From assembly GCF_003583765.1 (NCBI RefSeq), contig NZ_QXQA01000020.1:1-64000 (forward strand): a stretch of 64,000 nt of DNA, read 5' to 3'. This stretch comes from Paenibacillus nanensis. GTDB lineage: Bacteria; Bacillota; Bacilli; Paenibacillales; Paenibacillaceae. The translations under genes and the position numbers were made by a program. Positions within the stretch are counted from its first letter, which is position 1. The number at the start of each line of letters is the position of its first letter. The notes beneath the pieces are model-generated. The model had not been told where the DNA came from. It worked only from the letters and a program-made list of their open reading frames with translations, and ran no database searches. Shown here piece after piece: positions 25,045-34,789 of this stretch.

Positions 25045-26098
25045 AAGCTTCCATTACGTAAGCAAGCAGCAGCGCAGCTGTATTCACAACGGCATCCGCA
25101 TGCGTGCGCTCCATGCCGTGAGAAGCGTGAACGCCTGGTCCAATCAATGCCGCGCGGATATTGCTTCCTCCGCGCAATGCGGCCGTCGCATCCGAGCCGT
25201 ACTGCGGATAGATATCGACGGCATGCGGCAGCTCCTCACGCTTCGCAAGCTCGATCATTTTAGAAGTCATACCGTAATCGTATGGCCCGGAAGAATCTTT
25301 GGCGCAGATGGACACATGCTTCTCGGACCCGGACAAATCATCGCCCAGCGCGCCCATATCGACCGCGATAAATTCCGTAATATCTCCGGGAATATAGGAA
25401 GCCCCATGCCCAACCTCTTCGTAGGTGGAAATAACCAGCTTCACGGTATGCAGCGGCGTTTTCCCTTCCCGCTTCAGCCATTCCATGAATCCTAGCAGCG
25501 CCGCAACTGCCGCCTTGTCATCCAGGTGGCGCGATTTAATCCAGCCGTTCGGCAGGATGCGCACCCTCGGATCCCAAGAAATAAAATCGCCGACGCCAAT
25601 GCCCAGCTTCTCCGTATCTTCCTTCGAATTCACCGACTCATCGATCCGGATCTCCATGTTCGCCTCGTCCCGCTTCATGTCGCGGGCGTCAGGATAAACA
25701 TGCACGGATGGTTTCGTCGTAAGCACCGTTCCCTCATATTGGCGGCCGTCGCGCGTATGGATCAGGCAGTATTCGCCCTCCACCGTCTCCATCGCATAGC
25801 CCCCGATCGACGTAAAACGAATCATTCCGCTCGGTTTGATCGATCGAACCATCGCCCCGAGCGTATCGACATGCGCGGATATCCCGATAACCTTCTCATC
25901 CGACTGGCCAGGGATCGTGATGATTCCCGTTCCTTTCGGCGTTTGTTCCATGGTGAAGCCAAGCTTCCCGACTTCCTCGCCCAAATGCTTCATAATCGCC
26001 ATGCAATACCCGCTCGGGCTCGGGATGTTAAGGAGCTTCTCGAGCTGCTCCACAATATATTGCCTATTCAGCTGAGGCTTCAAAGCCGCCGTTGACAT
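25043..26098 (-). CDS. M42-family metallopeptidase
   Basis: A 351-residue cytosolic dinuclear-zinc aminopeptidase of the glutamyl-aminopeptidase/deblocking type. Metal ligands and catalytic residues are in place: the first His in SAHVDTLGAM, the bridging Asp in KSRHLDDKAA, the Glu pair in STYEEVGHGAS, Asp in AVDMGALG and the C-terminal His in HASHGMERTH. The length and the opening IPSPSGYCMAI are typical. Members assemble as dodecameric shells that trim peptides from the proteasome or oligopeptide pool. It is monocistronic. Confidence 0.9.
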   Translation of the reverse strand: MSTAALKPQLNRQYIVEQLEKLLNIPSPSGYCMAIMKHLGEEVGKLGFTMEQTPKGTGIITIPGQSDEKVIGISAHVDTLGAMVRSIKPSGMIRFTSIGGYAMETVEGEYCLIHTRDGRQYEGTVLTTKPSVHVYPDARDMKRDEANMEIRIDESVNSKEDTEKLGIGVGDFISWDPRVRILPNGWIKSRHLDDKAAVAALLGFMEWLKREGKTPLHTVKLVISTYEEVGHGASYIPGDITEFIAVDMGALGDDLSGSEKHVSICAKDSSGPYDYGMTSKMIELAKREELPHAVDIYPQYGSDATAALRGGSNIRAALIGPGVHASHGMERTHADAVVNTAALLLAYVMEA

Positions 26099-26579
26099 GC
26101 TAGACTCTCCTTTTCGAAAACAGATGTTTTATCTATGTTACCATGCCGGAATCGGAAATGCATAATCCCTCCGAGCCCGCGCCCCGCCTGAAAAAATGAT
26201 GATTATCAACGATTTTTATCACTAATTAACAGTACTGATAATTTTATCCCATCGATCATAAAAATCTCCCCCTTCCGCTTGTTCGCCCCTCGACTCATGA
26301 TAGAAATAGCTTCACAAATGATTAACGATTTCTGACACGGGGTGATGCGCTACTAGCAACCTTTGAACGGTTCCTCATTCACGGACAACGATGCTTTCTT
26401 CTGTCCGATTGACCGGCCGGCAGGCTTACACCGACTTCTACCTCCAGCACAACCTGTTGGTCCCTACCCTTGTTCACGACTCCCAGATGACAGACCTATG
26501 CAACGTCCTATGCAACGTCCTTTGCAAGCCTACTTGCCGCGGCATGCCGCGTAAAGCTACGTCGAAACGATGAGGTGAT
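26099..26579. other. Spacer and leader upstream of the chitinase gene
   Basis: About 480 bases without a supported gene. The right part is unusually C-rich on the plus strand. It has a direct repeat, CCTATGCAACGT twice in a row (about 26495-26518) followed by CCTTTGCAAG. I see no convincing -35/-10 pair and no clear match to a known riboswitch. Confidence 0.4.
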
Positions 26580-29500
26580 ATGGTGAATTACACAGTCCGC
26601 AAAAAAGAAAGGAAACTGTTTTTTTACGCATTTCTTGCTCTAGTTCTATTCGCTAGCCCGCTTTTTAGCGCTGCAGCAGCTTATGCTGAGGAAGCAGAGC
26701 CTCTTGCCGAGGAAGCCCCCGCGCCGCAAAATCTGCGAGTCGTAGAAAGCTCCGTCACGGCAACAAGCGCTACGATCGAATGGGATCATGTCGCCGAGCT
26801 GAATGACATTGATGTTTGGATGGCGGATGACGATGCTTATTTCACTTGGGGAAACTCCGGTACAAAGACGCTGACCGGCCTTCAGCCCGAGACGACCTAC
26901 CGGCTCTATATTACTTGGTACAGTCAGAGACCGGCGGCCAATAAAAGTAACGTAGTCGAATTTACGACCGCTGCAGGAGAAGCGGAAGAGCCCGAGGTTC
27001 CGGCAGCAGGCGCTACAAACCTGGAGGTTGTCGAGGTTACCCATAATTCGGTTTCGCTCAAATGGGTCAACGCCCCTGGAATCGACGACTACTGGGTTTG
27101 GACAACAGAGGGCAGATACGTCATCTGGGCGAACAGCCAATTCAAATTAGTCGGCGGCTTGGAGCCTGAAACCACGTACTCGCTGCTGCTCGGTCCAGAC
27201 GGCGTTCGGTTCCCGGATCTGACGGATGCGCAAAAGAGTAATGTCGTCACGTTTACAACTTTAAAGGATACGACGGAATATGAAGAGCATCCGCTTACGC
27301 CTCCTCAGAACCTGAGGGTAACCGGCGTGACCTCATCCAGCGTTACGCTGAGCTTTACCGGCAGTCCGAAGGCGGACGGCTATGACTACTGGGTGAACGG
27401 CGCCTGGAAAGGCGGCATTTGGGACGGCAGCAACCAGTTTACGTACAATCTTACGCCTGAACAGCAAGCAGCCGGCACAGAGCTCAAATTCCTTGTCGCG
27501 GCCCAAAACTCCGCGGAATCAACCGTATCCGACAAAAGCAACGAAGTCACGATCAAATGGGGCGAGCTGACGGCTCCGAGAGATTTGCAGGTCGTGACGG
27601 CTAACCGTTCGACAGTCGCGCTGGGTTGGGCGCCGACGCAAGGCGCTATATCCTATGAGATTTATCAAGACGGCACCCTAATCGGAACGAGCGATTCCAA
27701 CCGTTATGTGGTCGAAGATTTAACGGAAGGCCAATCTTATTCCTTCCATGTCGTCGCGAAAAACAGCCTGTGGACTTCACCGAATAGCGCTGCCATCACT
27801 GCTGTTCCTGGAGCCCAATACACCAATGTCACTTACTACACGTCGTGGTCCCTGTCGCCAACCGGAAGAAACTTCAAGCCGGAAGATATCGATGTTTCGA
27901 ACATCACGCACATTAACTATGCGTTCTCAGACCTCTGCTGGATGAAGGTCAGCACGAACGGCCAAGCGTGCTCGAACGACGCCATCCCGCTTCAGACCGG
28001 TTATGTGTATGACGGCGAGATGGTACTGGGCGATCCCGTGTATGACGTGTTGAATTTCGAATCCTTTGCGGCCATCAAGGAAGCCAACCCTCATTTAAAC
28101 CTCATGGTATCGGTTGGCGGCTGGTCCTGGTCCAAAAACTTCTCCAACATGGCCGCTGATGAAATTACACGGCGGGCGTTCGCGGAATCCGTCGTGGATT
28201 TCCTGCGCGAGTACGGATTAGACGGACTCGATATCGACTGGGAGTATCCGGTTGAGGGCGGCGAGTCGCATAACGTTCATCGTCCGGAGGACAACGTAAA
28301 CTTCACGCTCTTGATGAAAACCGTCCGTGAGGCTCTAGATGCCGCGGGCTCGGTCGACGGCAAATATTATCTGCTGACCATTGCATCCGGCCAAGGGGAT
28401 AACTTTGTCGTTAACGCCGATCTGGAGAATGCCGTCAAATCCTTAGACTTTATCAATATTATGACGTATGACTACAGCGGCAGCTGGGAGCTGCTTGCCC
28501 ATCATAACGCTCCCCTCTATTATGACAAGGAGCATCCGCGAGCCGCTGCGGCCCGCAACAATGTAAGAGGCGGAGCGGTCGGACACCTTAACGGCGGAGT
28601 ACCGCCCTATAAACTCATGCTAGGCATCCCTTACTACGGCAAGGGCTGGACCGGCTGCGCGGAAGGCGGTCAATACGCCGCTTGTACGGCTATTCAGCCA
28701 GGCACATGGGAGTCCGGCATCTTCGACTATACCGATGTCGAAGAAAACTATCTGACCGACCCTGAGTTCACGCATCATTGGAATGAAGCATCGAAGGTTT
28801 CTTACGTCTACAACAGTAAGACCGGAACGTTCATCAGCTACAACGACCCAACGACGATGAAGTATGCTTCTTCGCTCGTTCAGTCGCTGGATCTGGCAGG
28901 CGTTATGAGCTGGGAAGTGAGCGGCGACCGCAACAAATCGTTAACGACGCAGCTTGTGGCGGACTTGCCGATCGACGGCGCTTATAATGAGACGGCTATT
29001 GGAGCGCCTCAAAACCTGACGCAGACTTTAGTCAACCATGCAAGCATCCATATCAAATGGGATGCGGTTGAGGGCGCAGCCAGCTACGAGGTATTCAGGG
29101 ATAACCAGTACCTCGGGTCCACAACGGGTACAAATTATGTCATCGACCAGCTAACCGCATCCACCGCTTATACGATCTATGTTTTAGCCGTCAAGAAACA
29201 AGGCGATGCAATCGAGGATGTCTCCGCAGGCTCCGTTCTGAAGCTCACGACGTCCGCCTTGCCGGTTGCCTGGACGCCTCCGCCGGCCCAGCCGAGCAAT
29301 GACAAAGGCGAGCTTGCCGCGTCAGTCTCCAAGTCCGGCGACAAGTGGACGATAAGCGTGAATAAAGATTCTGCGGTCAAGGCAATAGAAGAAGCCAAAG
29401 ATTTGAAAAGCTTCAACCTTACCGTCGAGGACGGAGCGAAACGAATCGACGTAGTTCTGCCGAAGGAAGTTATCGCCGCGCTCGCCAAGAAGGGCGAAGA

Positions 29501-30485
29501 CGCGCAGCTGTCCGTCATCTGGAACGGCGTCACGTACGTTATTCCGGCTGGCGCGCTTCCGGCAGACGCAGATCTCCAGATCTCGATTGCCCCTCCAGCC
29601 GCTGATGTAGCGGAAGGCATCGAGGAGCTTGCGGAGGAGAGCGGTCTCGAGCTTCTGATCGACGCGCTCGACTTCAAAATCTCGAAGCATTCGCCAAGCG
29701 GCACATTCGAAGAAGTGACCGACTTCGGCGGTCATGTGTTCAGCCGCATCTTTACGCTGGAAGGCGACGATATCGATCCGAAGAAGCTGACGGGCGTCGT
29801 ATTCATCCCGGGCACGAACGAGTTCCGTCCCGTACCGTCGCTGTTTACGGTCAACGATGACGGCACGATGACGGCCGAGCTGAAGCGTAACGGCAACAGC
29901 ATTTATACGATCGTTCAGTCTGACGTTTCGTACACCGACGCAGCAGCGGAATGGATGGCGGACGCCGTATCCCGCGCCGCGGCGAAGCTTCTGCTCGCAG
30001 GCGAGACGTCGGATACGTTCGGCGTACACAGCAGCATTACACGCGCCGAGTTCACATCCATGATCGTCAAAGGTCTTGGCCTCCTGCCGGTGAACGGCGA
30101 AGCTCCGTTCGAGGACGTGGCCGCTGATTCCGAATATGCGGGAGATATTGCCGCCGCGAAAGCAGCAGGCCTGATCAAGGGCAAGTCCGAGGCATCGTTC
30201 GCGCCGGATGCGACCATCAGCCGCCAAGACATCGCAATCATTTTGTCCAACGTGCTGGCTTACATGGGCGTAGAGACAGATGCGGATATCGACACGCTCA
30301 ACGAATTTGCGGATGCCGGCCAAATCTCGGAATACGCGAAGTCCGCAGTAGCGCTGGCCGTTCAAGAAGGCATCATGATCGGCAAGTCAGGCTCGAAGTT
30401 TGATCCGAAGGCCGACCTGACGAGAGCGCAAGCCGCCGTCATCGTCATTCGGATTCTAGAGTCTTTGGAGCTTGATAAAGCTTAA
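26580..30485 (+). CDS. S-layer-anchored GH18 chitinase with fibronectin III domains
   Basis: A 1,301-residue secreted protein. A signal peptide (about 1-37, ending AYA) is followed by four Fn3-like domains (about 47-132, 144-226, 240-325, 331-413) and a GH18 barrel (about 416-800). The barrel has the catalytic motif DGLDIDWE (548-555, acid/base Glu555), VSVGGWSWS, IMTYDYSG and MSWEVSGD. A fifth Fn3 domain (808-895), a region of about 200 residues rich in Ala and Asp, and three SLH domains (about 1110-1301) follow. It would cleave chitin while fixed to the envelope. The ATG at 26580 sits close behind GAGG; a GTG at 26583 has better spacing. Many GH18 chitinases are released, so SLH anchoring is notable. 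Confidence 0.9.
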   Translation: MVNYTVRKKERKLFFYAFLALVLFASPLFSAAAAYAEEAEPLAEEAPAPQNLRVVESSVTATSATIEWDHVAELNDIDVWMADDDAYFTWGNSGTKTLTGLQPETTYRLYITWYSQRPAANKSNVVEFTTAAGEAEEPEVPAAGATNLEVVEVTHNSVSLKWVNAPGIDDYWVWTTEGRYVIWANSQFKLVGGLEPETTYSLLLGPDGVRFPDLTDAQKSNVVTFTTLKDTTEYEEHPLTPPQNLRVTGVTSSSVTLSFTGSPKADGYDYWVNGAWKGGIWDGSNQFTYNLTPEQQAAGTELKFLVAAQNSAESTVSDKSNEVTIKWGELTAPRDLQVVTANRSTVALGWAPTQGAISYEIYQDGTLIGTSDSNRYVVEDLTEGQSYSFHVVAKNSLWTSPNSAAITAVPGAQYTNVTYYTSWSLSPTGRNFKPEDIDVSNITHINYAFSDLCWMKVSTNGQACSNDAIPLQTGYVYDGEMVLGDPVYDVLNFESFAAIKEANPHLNLMVSVGGWSWSKNFSNMAADEITRRAFAESVVDFLREYGLDGLDIDWEYPVEGGESHNVHRPEDNVNFTLLMKTVREALDAAGSVDGKYYLLTIASGQGDNFVVNADLENAVKSLDFINIMTYDYSGSWELLAHHNAPLYYDKEHPRAAAARNNVRGGAVGHLNGGVPPYKLMLGIPYYGKGWTGCAEGGQYAACTAIQPGTWESGIFDYTDVEENYLTDPEFTHHWNEASKVSYVYNSKTGTFISYNDPTTMKYASSLVQSLDLAGVMSWEVSGDRNKSLTTQLVADLPIDGAYNETAIGAPQNLTQTLVNHASIHIKWDAVEGAASYEVFRDNQYLGSTTGTNYVIDQLTASTAYTIYVLAVKKQGDAIEDVSAGSVLKLTTSALPVAWTPPPAQPSNDKGELAASVSKSGDKWTISVNKDSAVKAIEEAKDLKSFNLTVEDGAKRIDVVLPKEVIAALAKKGEDAQLSVIWNGVTYVIPAGALPADADLQISIAPPAADVAEGIEELAEESGLELLIDALDFKISKHSPSGTFEEVTDFGGHVFSRIFTLEGDDIDPKKLTGVVFIPGTNEFRPVPSLFTVNDDGTMTAELKRNGNSIYTIVQSDVSYTDAAAEWMADAVSRAAAKLLLAGETSDTFGVHSSITRAEFTSMIVKGLGLLPVNGEAPFEDVAADSEYAGDIAAAKAAGLIKGKSEASFAPDATISRQDIAIILSNVLAYMGVETDADIDTLNEFADAGQISEYAKSAVALAVQEGIMIGKSGSKFDPKADLTRAQAAVIVIRILESLELDKA

Positions 30486-30502
30486 TTCCTATGAGCAAAA
30501 AG

Positions 30503-30549
30503 AAAGCTGCCGCACCGCAGATCCCAAATCTGCAGTACGGCAGCTTTTC
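30503..30549. terminator. Bidirectional terminator after the chitinase gene
   Basis: The outer arms AAGCTGCCG and CGGCAGCTT enclose the inner hairpin GCAGAT-CCCAA-ATCTGC, with A- and T-rich flanks. It is shared by the convergent chitinase and helicase genes. Confidence 0.75.
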
Positions 30550-30553
30550 TCAT

Positions 30554-32878
30554 TCACGCGAGCTCCAGCAGCCCCATCTTCAGGCACATCGCCGCCGACA
30601 GCTCCTTCACATTCGAGGTGCCGAATCGAATGGCAATCCGCTCGCTGTCCACGCTTTCGATAACGCCCGGGCCGAAGACGCGGTGGCGCACGGCGGCGCC
30701 TGCGGCAAGAGCCCCGAGGTCCTGAACCGCGTTCGGGTTAGCCTCTAGCTTGGCGGCTGCAGCCGCGCCCGCGGCGCTGCTCGCCGTACTGGACTTAAAC
30801 CGCGTTCCGCCTCCGGCGCGAGAGGATCCGCCCTCTTCGCCGAATTGCAGCTTGAAGCCGTTTACGGTTAGAGACGCCCTGGCCCCCTCTGACTTCTCCC
30901 TCCACTCCGGCTCCGCAATATCCCGGACCGCCGTCATGAAGGAGCTCTCCTCCGTCTGCTCGCCGTCCCGCTGGCCGTACGTGATCATCGTCAGCGACTT
31001 GCGCGCGCGGGTCATGCCGACGTAGAACAGCCGTACCGCTTCTTCCATGAGAGGCGCCGAGCCGTCCGCTCCCCGCTTCCCGTCTTCCTTCGCGGGAATG
31101 ACGCCTTCGATCAGATCCACCATAAAGACCTGATCGAATTCCAGTCCCTTCGAGCTGTGGAAGGTGGAGAAGGTCACCGCGTTTTGACCTCTGCGGGACT
31201 TGGCGCCCCTCAGCACCGTCTCGAGATATTTCAGCCGGGCGGCGAAATCGGCCATCGTCTCGAGCCCCTCCGCAATATCCTCCAGCGTATTCAGGATGCC
31301 GATAAGGTAATCCTTGCGGAAGCCGAGCCGCTCGCACATCTTCTCAAGCGCCTTCTCGTAGCCGAGTCTTGTCCGAATGACCCGAATCGCATGGCGCGGC
31401 GGCATGCCGCTCATCTCCCGGAATGTATTTCTCGCTTCCTCCAGCAGCTTGACCTGGTAATCCTGCAGCTGCACGAAACGAAGCAGGTTATCAAAGACGG
31501 ATTCGCCGTTCTCGATCGATCGGAGCACCGCCATTTGATGCTTACTGATGTAGCCGCTCATTTTCAGATGAATGCTCTCCAGGATATCGGCCCGTTTATC
31601 CGTATAGGTCATCCGCATGAAGTTAAGGACGTCCTCGATGATCCAATGCGAGAAAAACCGGTTATCCGCATCCTTCATATAAAAAGGAATGCCTGCCCGG
31701 TCGAATTCGTTCATCAGCGTAATGGATGAAGCGTTATTCCGGTAGAGCACCGCGACCTCCGACAGCTTCTCCGCCTTCGCCGCCTCGCGTACGACGAATT
31801 TGGCTTGCTCCCGGTAATCGTTCAGACGCTTGAATACGATCGGGCCGCTTGAACCGTTGTCCGTAAACATCTCCTTGGCGTAACGGTTCATATTCCGCTT
31901 AATAAAGGCGTTCGCGGCCGATACAATTTCCCGGGAGGAGCGGTAATTCTGCTCCATGAAGAGCGTTGCCGCTTCCGGATAAACCTCCTTGAAGTTCAGC
32001 AGATAGGAAGGCTCCGCCCCTCGCCAGCTGTAGATGGACTGGTCGTCATCCGCTACGACGCATAGGTTACGGTGAGATTTCGCCAGCTTCTCGATAATGG
32101 CGTGCTGAACCATGGACGTATCCTGGCTTTCGTCGGTCAGGACGTAATCGTAACGGCGCTGATATCTGCGCAGCAGCGCCTCGTCCTTCGCCAGCAGCTC
32201 GTTGCCGAGCGTCAGCATATCATCGAAATCAAGCAGCAGCTTGTCCGTGCCGGTACGCTTGAACCGTTCGTATTCGCCGAGTATACGAGCCGCCCCCGGC
32301 ACGTCGGTTTTGACGGTGCTCCACTCTTCCGGCGGAAGCAGTTTATTTTTTACATAGCTAATGTAGGTCGTCAGTTCCTCCATATTGTCGTCTGTCGCGT
32401 TCTCTCCGACGATTTCCTTGAAGAGATTGCGCAGAATGATCCGCTTATGCAGCGGAAGCCCCTGTCCCTTCTCCCCGCCTGCTTCCTCCTCCGCATCCAA
32501 GGCGCCTTCGATAATATCGAAAGCTTTGCCCGCTTTGCGGAAATGCTCGCGCACGACCTCGAACGCCAAGCTGTGGATTGTCGAGAAATCTACCGGCGCC
32601 AAGCTTGGGAAGAACCGGGCGTACCGGTCCTTCATATCCCGCGCCGACGCCCTGCTGAACGTGACCGCTTTCATTCGCTCCGGATTCACCCCCAGCTCTT
32701 CCACCAGATAGCCGATCCGCATAATAATCGTGGTAGTTTTACCCGAGCCCGGCGACGCGAGCAGGAGCAGCGGACCTTCCGTATGCCCGACAGCCTGCGC
32801 CTGCACAGCGTTGAGATGAACGCCAAGCTCCTTCCGCTTCCGTTCCAAAAACCGTTCCAGCTTCCCCGTGTTTCCCAT
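30554..32878 (-). CDS. UvrD/PcrA-like superfamily 1 DNA helicase
   Basis: A 774-residue ATP-dependent 3'-5' helicase. Motifs in order are: Q motif LNAVQAQAV; Walker A ASPGSGKTTT (Lys47); Ia VTFSRASARDM; DESQDTS; VADDDQSIYSWRGA; motif IV QNYRSS; motif V FSTFHSSKGLEFDQVFM; motif VI FYVGMTRARKSL. It is longer than a minimal PcrA at the C-terminus, with a Gly/Ala-rich linker and an end (HRVFGPGVIESVDSERIAIRF) that resembles the C-terminal Tudor-like RNA-polymerase-binding domain of PcrA. It is probably one of the accessory UvrD-like helicases of Paenibacillus rather than PcrA itself. Confidence 0.9.
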   Translation of the reverse strand: MGNTGKLERFLERKRKELGVHLNAVQAQAVGHTEGPLLLLASPGSGKTTTIIMRIGYLVEELGVNPERMKAVTFSRASARDMKDRYARFFPSLAPVDFSTIHSLAFEVVREHFRKAGKAFDIIEGALDAEEEAGGEKGQGLPLHKRIILRNLFKEIVGENATDDNMEELTTYISYVKNKLLPPEEWSTVKTDVPGAARILGEYERFKRTGTDKLLLDFDDMLTLGNELLAKDEALLRRYQRRYDYVLTDESQDTSMVQHAIIEKLAKSHRNLCVVADDDQSIYSWRGAEPSYLLNFKEVYPEAATLFMEQNYRSSREIVSAANAFIKRNMNRYAKEMFTDNGSSGPIVFKRLNDYREQAKFVVREAAKAEKLSEVAVLYRNNASSITLMNEFDRAGIPFYMKDADNRFFSHWIIEDVLNFMRMTYTDKRADILESIHLKMSGYISKHQMAVLRSIENGESVFDNLLRFVQLQDYQVKLLEEARNTFREMSGMPPRHAIRVIRTRLGYEKALEKMCERLGFRKDYLIGILNTLEDIAEGLETMADFAARLKYLETVLRGAKSRRGQNAVTFSTFHSSKGLEFDQVFMVDLIEGVIPAKEDGKRGADGSAPLMEEAVRLFYVGMTRARKSLTMITYGQRDGEQTEESSFMTAVRDIAEPEWREKSEGARASLTVNGFKLQFGEEGGSSRAGGGTRFKSSTASSAAGAAAAAKLEANPNAVQDLGALAAGAAVRHRVFGPGVIESVDSERIAIRFGTSNVKELSAAMCLKMGLLELA

Positions 32879-33048
32879 ATCCTGATCCCTTCCGCTTCCG
32901 TAAACAATGACGCCATTATACCATATCCGCCCCTAGCGTTCGTCTCTTTAACTCTAGCAGTCTATTCCAATCTTGCATAACACAAAGAGCCCATGCGCTG
33001 AAGCTTTCCGCTTCGCTAGCATCGGCTCTTCGGCCAAAGATTCACGAT

Positions 33049-33192
33049 CTACTCCGGACTCCGCTCTCCGCTTGCCGTAAACGGGCCGGCGTTCACCGAC
33101 ATTTCCGAAAGTAAGAGATCCTGCTCCATTTCCAATACGATGGGTATCAAGACAAAAAGAAGCAAGAGCAACAGCAGCACCCATCTTTTCAA
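33049..33192 (-). CDS. Small single-helix membrane or secreted peptide
   Basis: A 47-residue reading frame, start TTG at 33192 behind GGGGGTGGTGG. Sequence: a KRW start, a hydrophobic helix with seven Leu in a row (residues 6-20), then an acidic and polar tail ending GERSPE. The topology is like a small bitopic membrane protein or an uncleaved signal anchor. It lies between the helicase start and the sigma-factor promoter region. No family is recognised. The non-ATG start and lack of neighbours on its strand keep confidence low. Confidence 0.4.
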   Translation of the reverse strand: MKRWVLLLLLLLFVLIPIVLEMEQDLLLSEMSVNAGPFTASGERSPE

Positions 33193-33373
33193 TCCACCAC
33201 CCCCGGCAAAAAAGCTGATTCCGAAAAGATTCCCTACTTATAAAACACGCAAAACAGCAGTAAAGTAGCACCCAATATTGAGAAATTTTTCATACAAACA
33301 AGCAGAGATACGATATAATGACGGAAGTGAGATTTCATAGAGCAATACCCATCATTGCAAGGGGGCCGCAGAA

Positions 33374-33952
33374 ATGCATAGCAAGCTATTCCTCTTGTCC
33401 AACTCGAATTATTACGCGTTATCGCCGGAGCTTCAGAAAGAGGTCTATCAGGAATTCTACCAGTTCGCCTATTCTCCCATTATTTATATGGTGAAAGAGC
33501 ATGCCGCAACGGAAGATATTATTCAGAACTCTTTCCTCAAAATTATTGAAAGCGTACCGCGTGCGGACAATGAGGCCCAGCTGAGAAGCTGGTTAAAAGT
33601 CGTCGTTAAAAATATGGTCATCAATTACTTCCGAAAAACAAAAAAAAATCGCAACGACATTGACGCTGAGAGTGTTTATATAAGTGAGAGCGTCCATTTC
33701 GCCACGCAGCCGGCTGATTTAGAGCAACAGGTCGAGCTTGAATTGATGAAAGAAACGATCTCTCAATGCTTGAAAGAGCTGCGGCCGGAATATCGGGCGC
33801 TCATTGAGCTTCGCTGGAAGCGGGAGCTGAGCTACAGAGAAATTGCAGCGGTGCTTGAAACCTCAGAAGAAAGCGTGAAATACAAGCTGTACCGGGCTAG
33901 GGAATCAATGAAAAAAATGTTCCGTAAGAGATGGGGTGATAAGCATGAATAA
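33374..33952 (+). CDS. Sigma-70 family RNA polymerase sigma factor (ECF type)
   Basis: A 192-residue ECF-like sigma factor. Region 2 covers about residues 25-95 (YSPIIYMVKEHAATEDIIQNSFLKI...LRSWLKVVVKNMVINYFRK) and region 4 about 130-185 (LRPEYRALIELRWKRELSYREIAAVLETSEESVKYKLYRARESM). AAGGGGG precedes the start. The gene overlaps the next by eight bases; that product has the lay-out of a cognate membrane anti-sigma factor. The signal sensed is unknown. Confidence 0.88.
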   Translation: MHSKLFLLSNSNYYALSPELQKEVYQEFYQFAYSPIIYMVKEHAATEDIIQNSFLKIIESVPRADNEAQLRSWLKVVVKNMVINYFRKTKKNRNDIDAESVYISESVHFATQPADLEQQVELELMKETISQCLKELRPEYRALIELRWKRELSYREIAAVLETSEESVKYKLYRARESMKKMFRKRWGDKHE

Positions 33953-34730
33953 GGAGCAATTCGACGATTGGTTCGACCGCGCGTTTGACGAGAGCGTGAA
34001 GAACCACAGCTTCGTCCCTGATCCCAGCGAATCCTGGGAGAAAGTTCAGCGATCGCTCGAGAAACGGAAGAAAAGAAAACGCCAGCTTCGGATGCTGCCG
34101 TATATCGCGGCTTCCTTCCTGCTCGGCGCGCTTATTTTCGGTACGCCTACCGCCTCGAATGCTTTCAAGCCGCTCGCAATGGCCTATTCGTCGATTGTCG
34201 ATGGCGTTCACCGAATCGTGTTCGGATCGTTAGAGGATTCGGGGACCAAGCCTCTTACACCGCCGCCGCCTGACTTTGCACCCGGCGGCAGCCCGTCGGA
34301 GCAAATGATCAGACCCAGCAGCACGGAAGCTGGTTCGCAAACTTACACATCATCGGACTTGCCGGAAATGACATTCAACCCACCTACTATTCCGTTTGTT
34401 CCGTCGGAGTACACCCTGACCGAAGTGGAGACATCCCAAACGCCTCTTGATACCAAACCTTCTCGCCTGTATTATGCCTATACGAGAAGCGACGGCATGG
34501 TCCTTAGCGTTGACTTCAAACAGTTATACCCAGACTCCATGACGTCAACAGGCAGCAGCGACGGTCTCACCGTCAAGAAAAAGACTGTTCAAGGCGTCGC
34601 AGCCGTCTTATTTCTATCGGATGATGGTTTAGCCAGCCTTGAGTTTGTATACGGAGATATTTTTGTTCAGATCGCGGGTTATATTAGTGAGGAAGACGTC
34701 ATACGAATGGCGGAAGAGATGGAATTTTAG
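33945..34730 (+). CDS. Membrane protein with DUF4367, probable anti-sigma factor
   Basis: A 261-residue protein. The acidic cytosolic N-terminus (residues 1-45: FDDWFDRAFDESVKNHSF) could bind the sigma factor. One transmembrane helix (about 52-70) is followed by a Pro-rich linker and an extracytosolic DUF4367-type domain ending VQIAGYISEEDVIRMAEEM. The start ATG at 33945 overlaps the sigma gene's stop, which indicates translational coupling. Sigma/anti-sigma pairs of this lay-out are common in Bacillales; direct evidence for inhibition is lacking. Confidence 0.75.
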   Translation: MNKEQFDDWFDRAFDESVKNHSFVPDPSESWEKVQRSLEKRKKRKRQLRMLPYIAASFLLGALIFGTPTASNAFKPLAMAYSSIVDGVHRIVFGSLEDSGTKPLTPPPPDFAPGGSPSEQMIRPSSTEAGSQTYTSSDLPEMTFNPPTIPFVPSEYTLTEVETSQTPLDTKPSRLYYAYTRSDGMVLSVDFKQLYPDSMTSTGSSDGLTVKKKTVQGVAAVLFLSDDGLASLEFVYGDIFVQIAGYISEEDVIRMAEEMEF

Positions 34731-34738
34731 TCAAAACA

Positions 34739-34770
34739 AAAGACGAAGCCGTCCGGGCTTCGTCTTTCTT
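34739..34770 (+). terminator. Terminator of the sigma/anti-sigma operon
   Basis: AAGACGAAGCC, four bases and GGGCTTCGTCTT are followed by TCTTGTT. Confidence 0.85.
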
Positions 34771-34789
34771 GTTAATGAGTCAAGTATCA

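Noticed and set aside
26100..26579. Riboswitch (cyclic-di-GMP or similar) in the chitinase leader
   Set aside because: The expected conserved blocks were not found; only a short direct repeat is visible.
32954..33271. 105-codon minus-strand frame upstream of the sigma factor gene
   Set aside because: Composition and lack of a binding site argue against it; the overlapping 47-codon frame with a membrane helix is more plausible.
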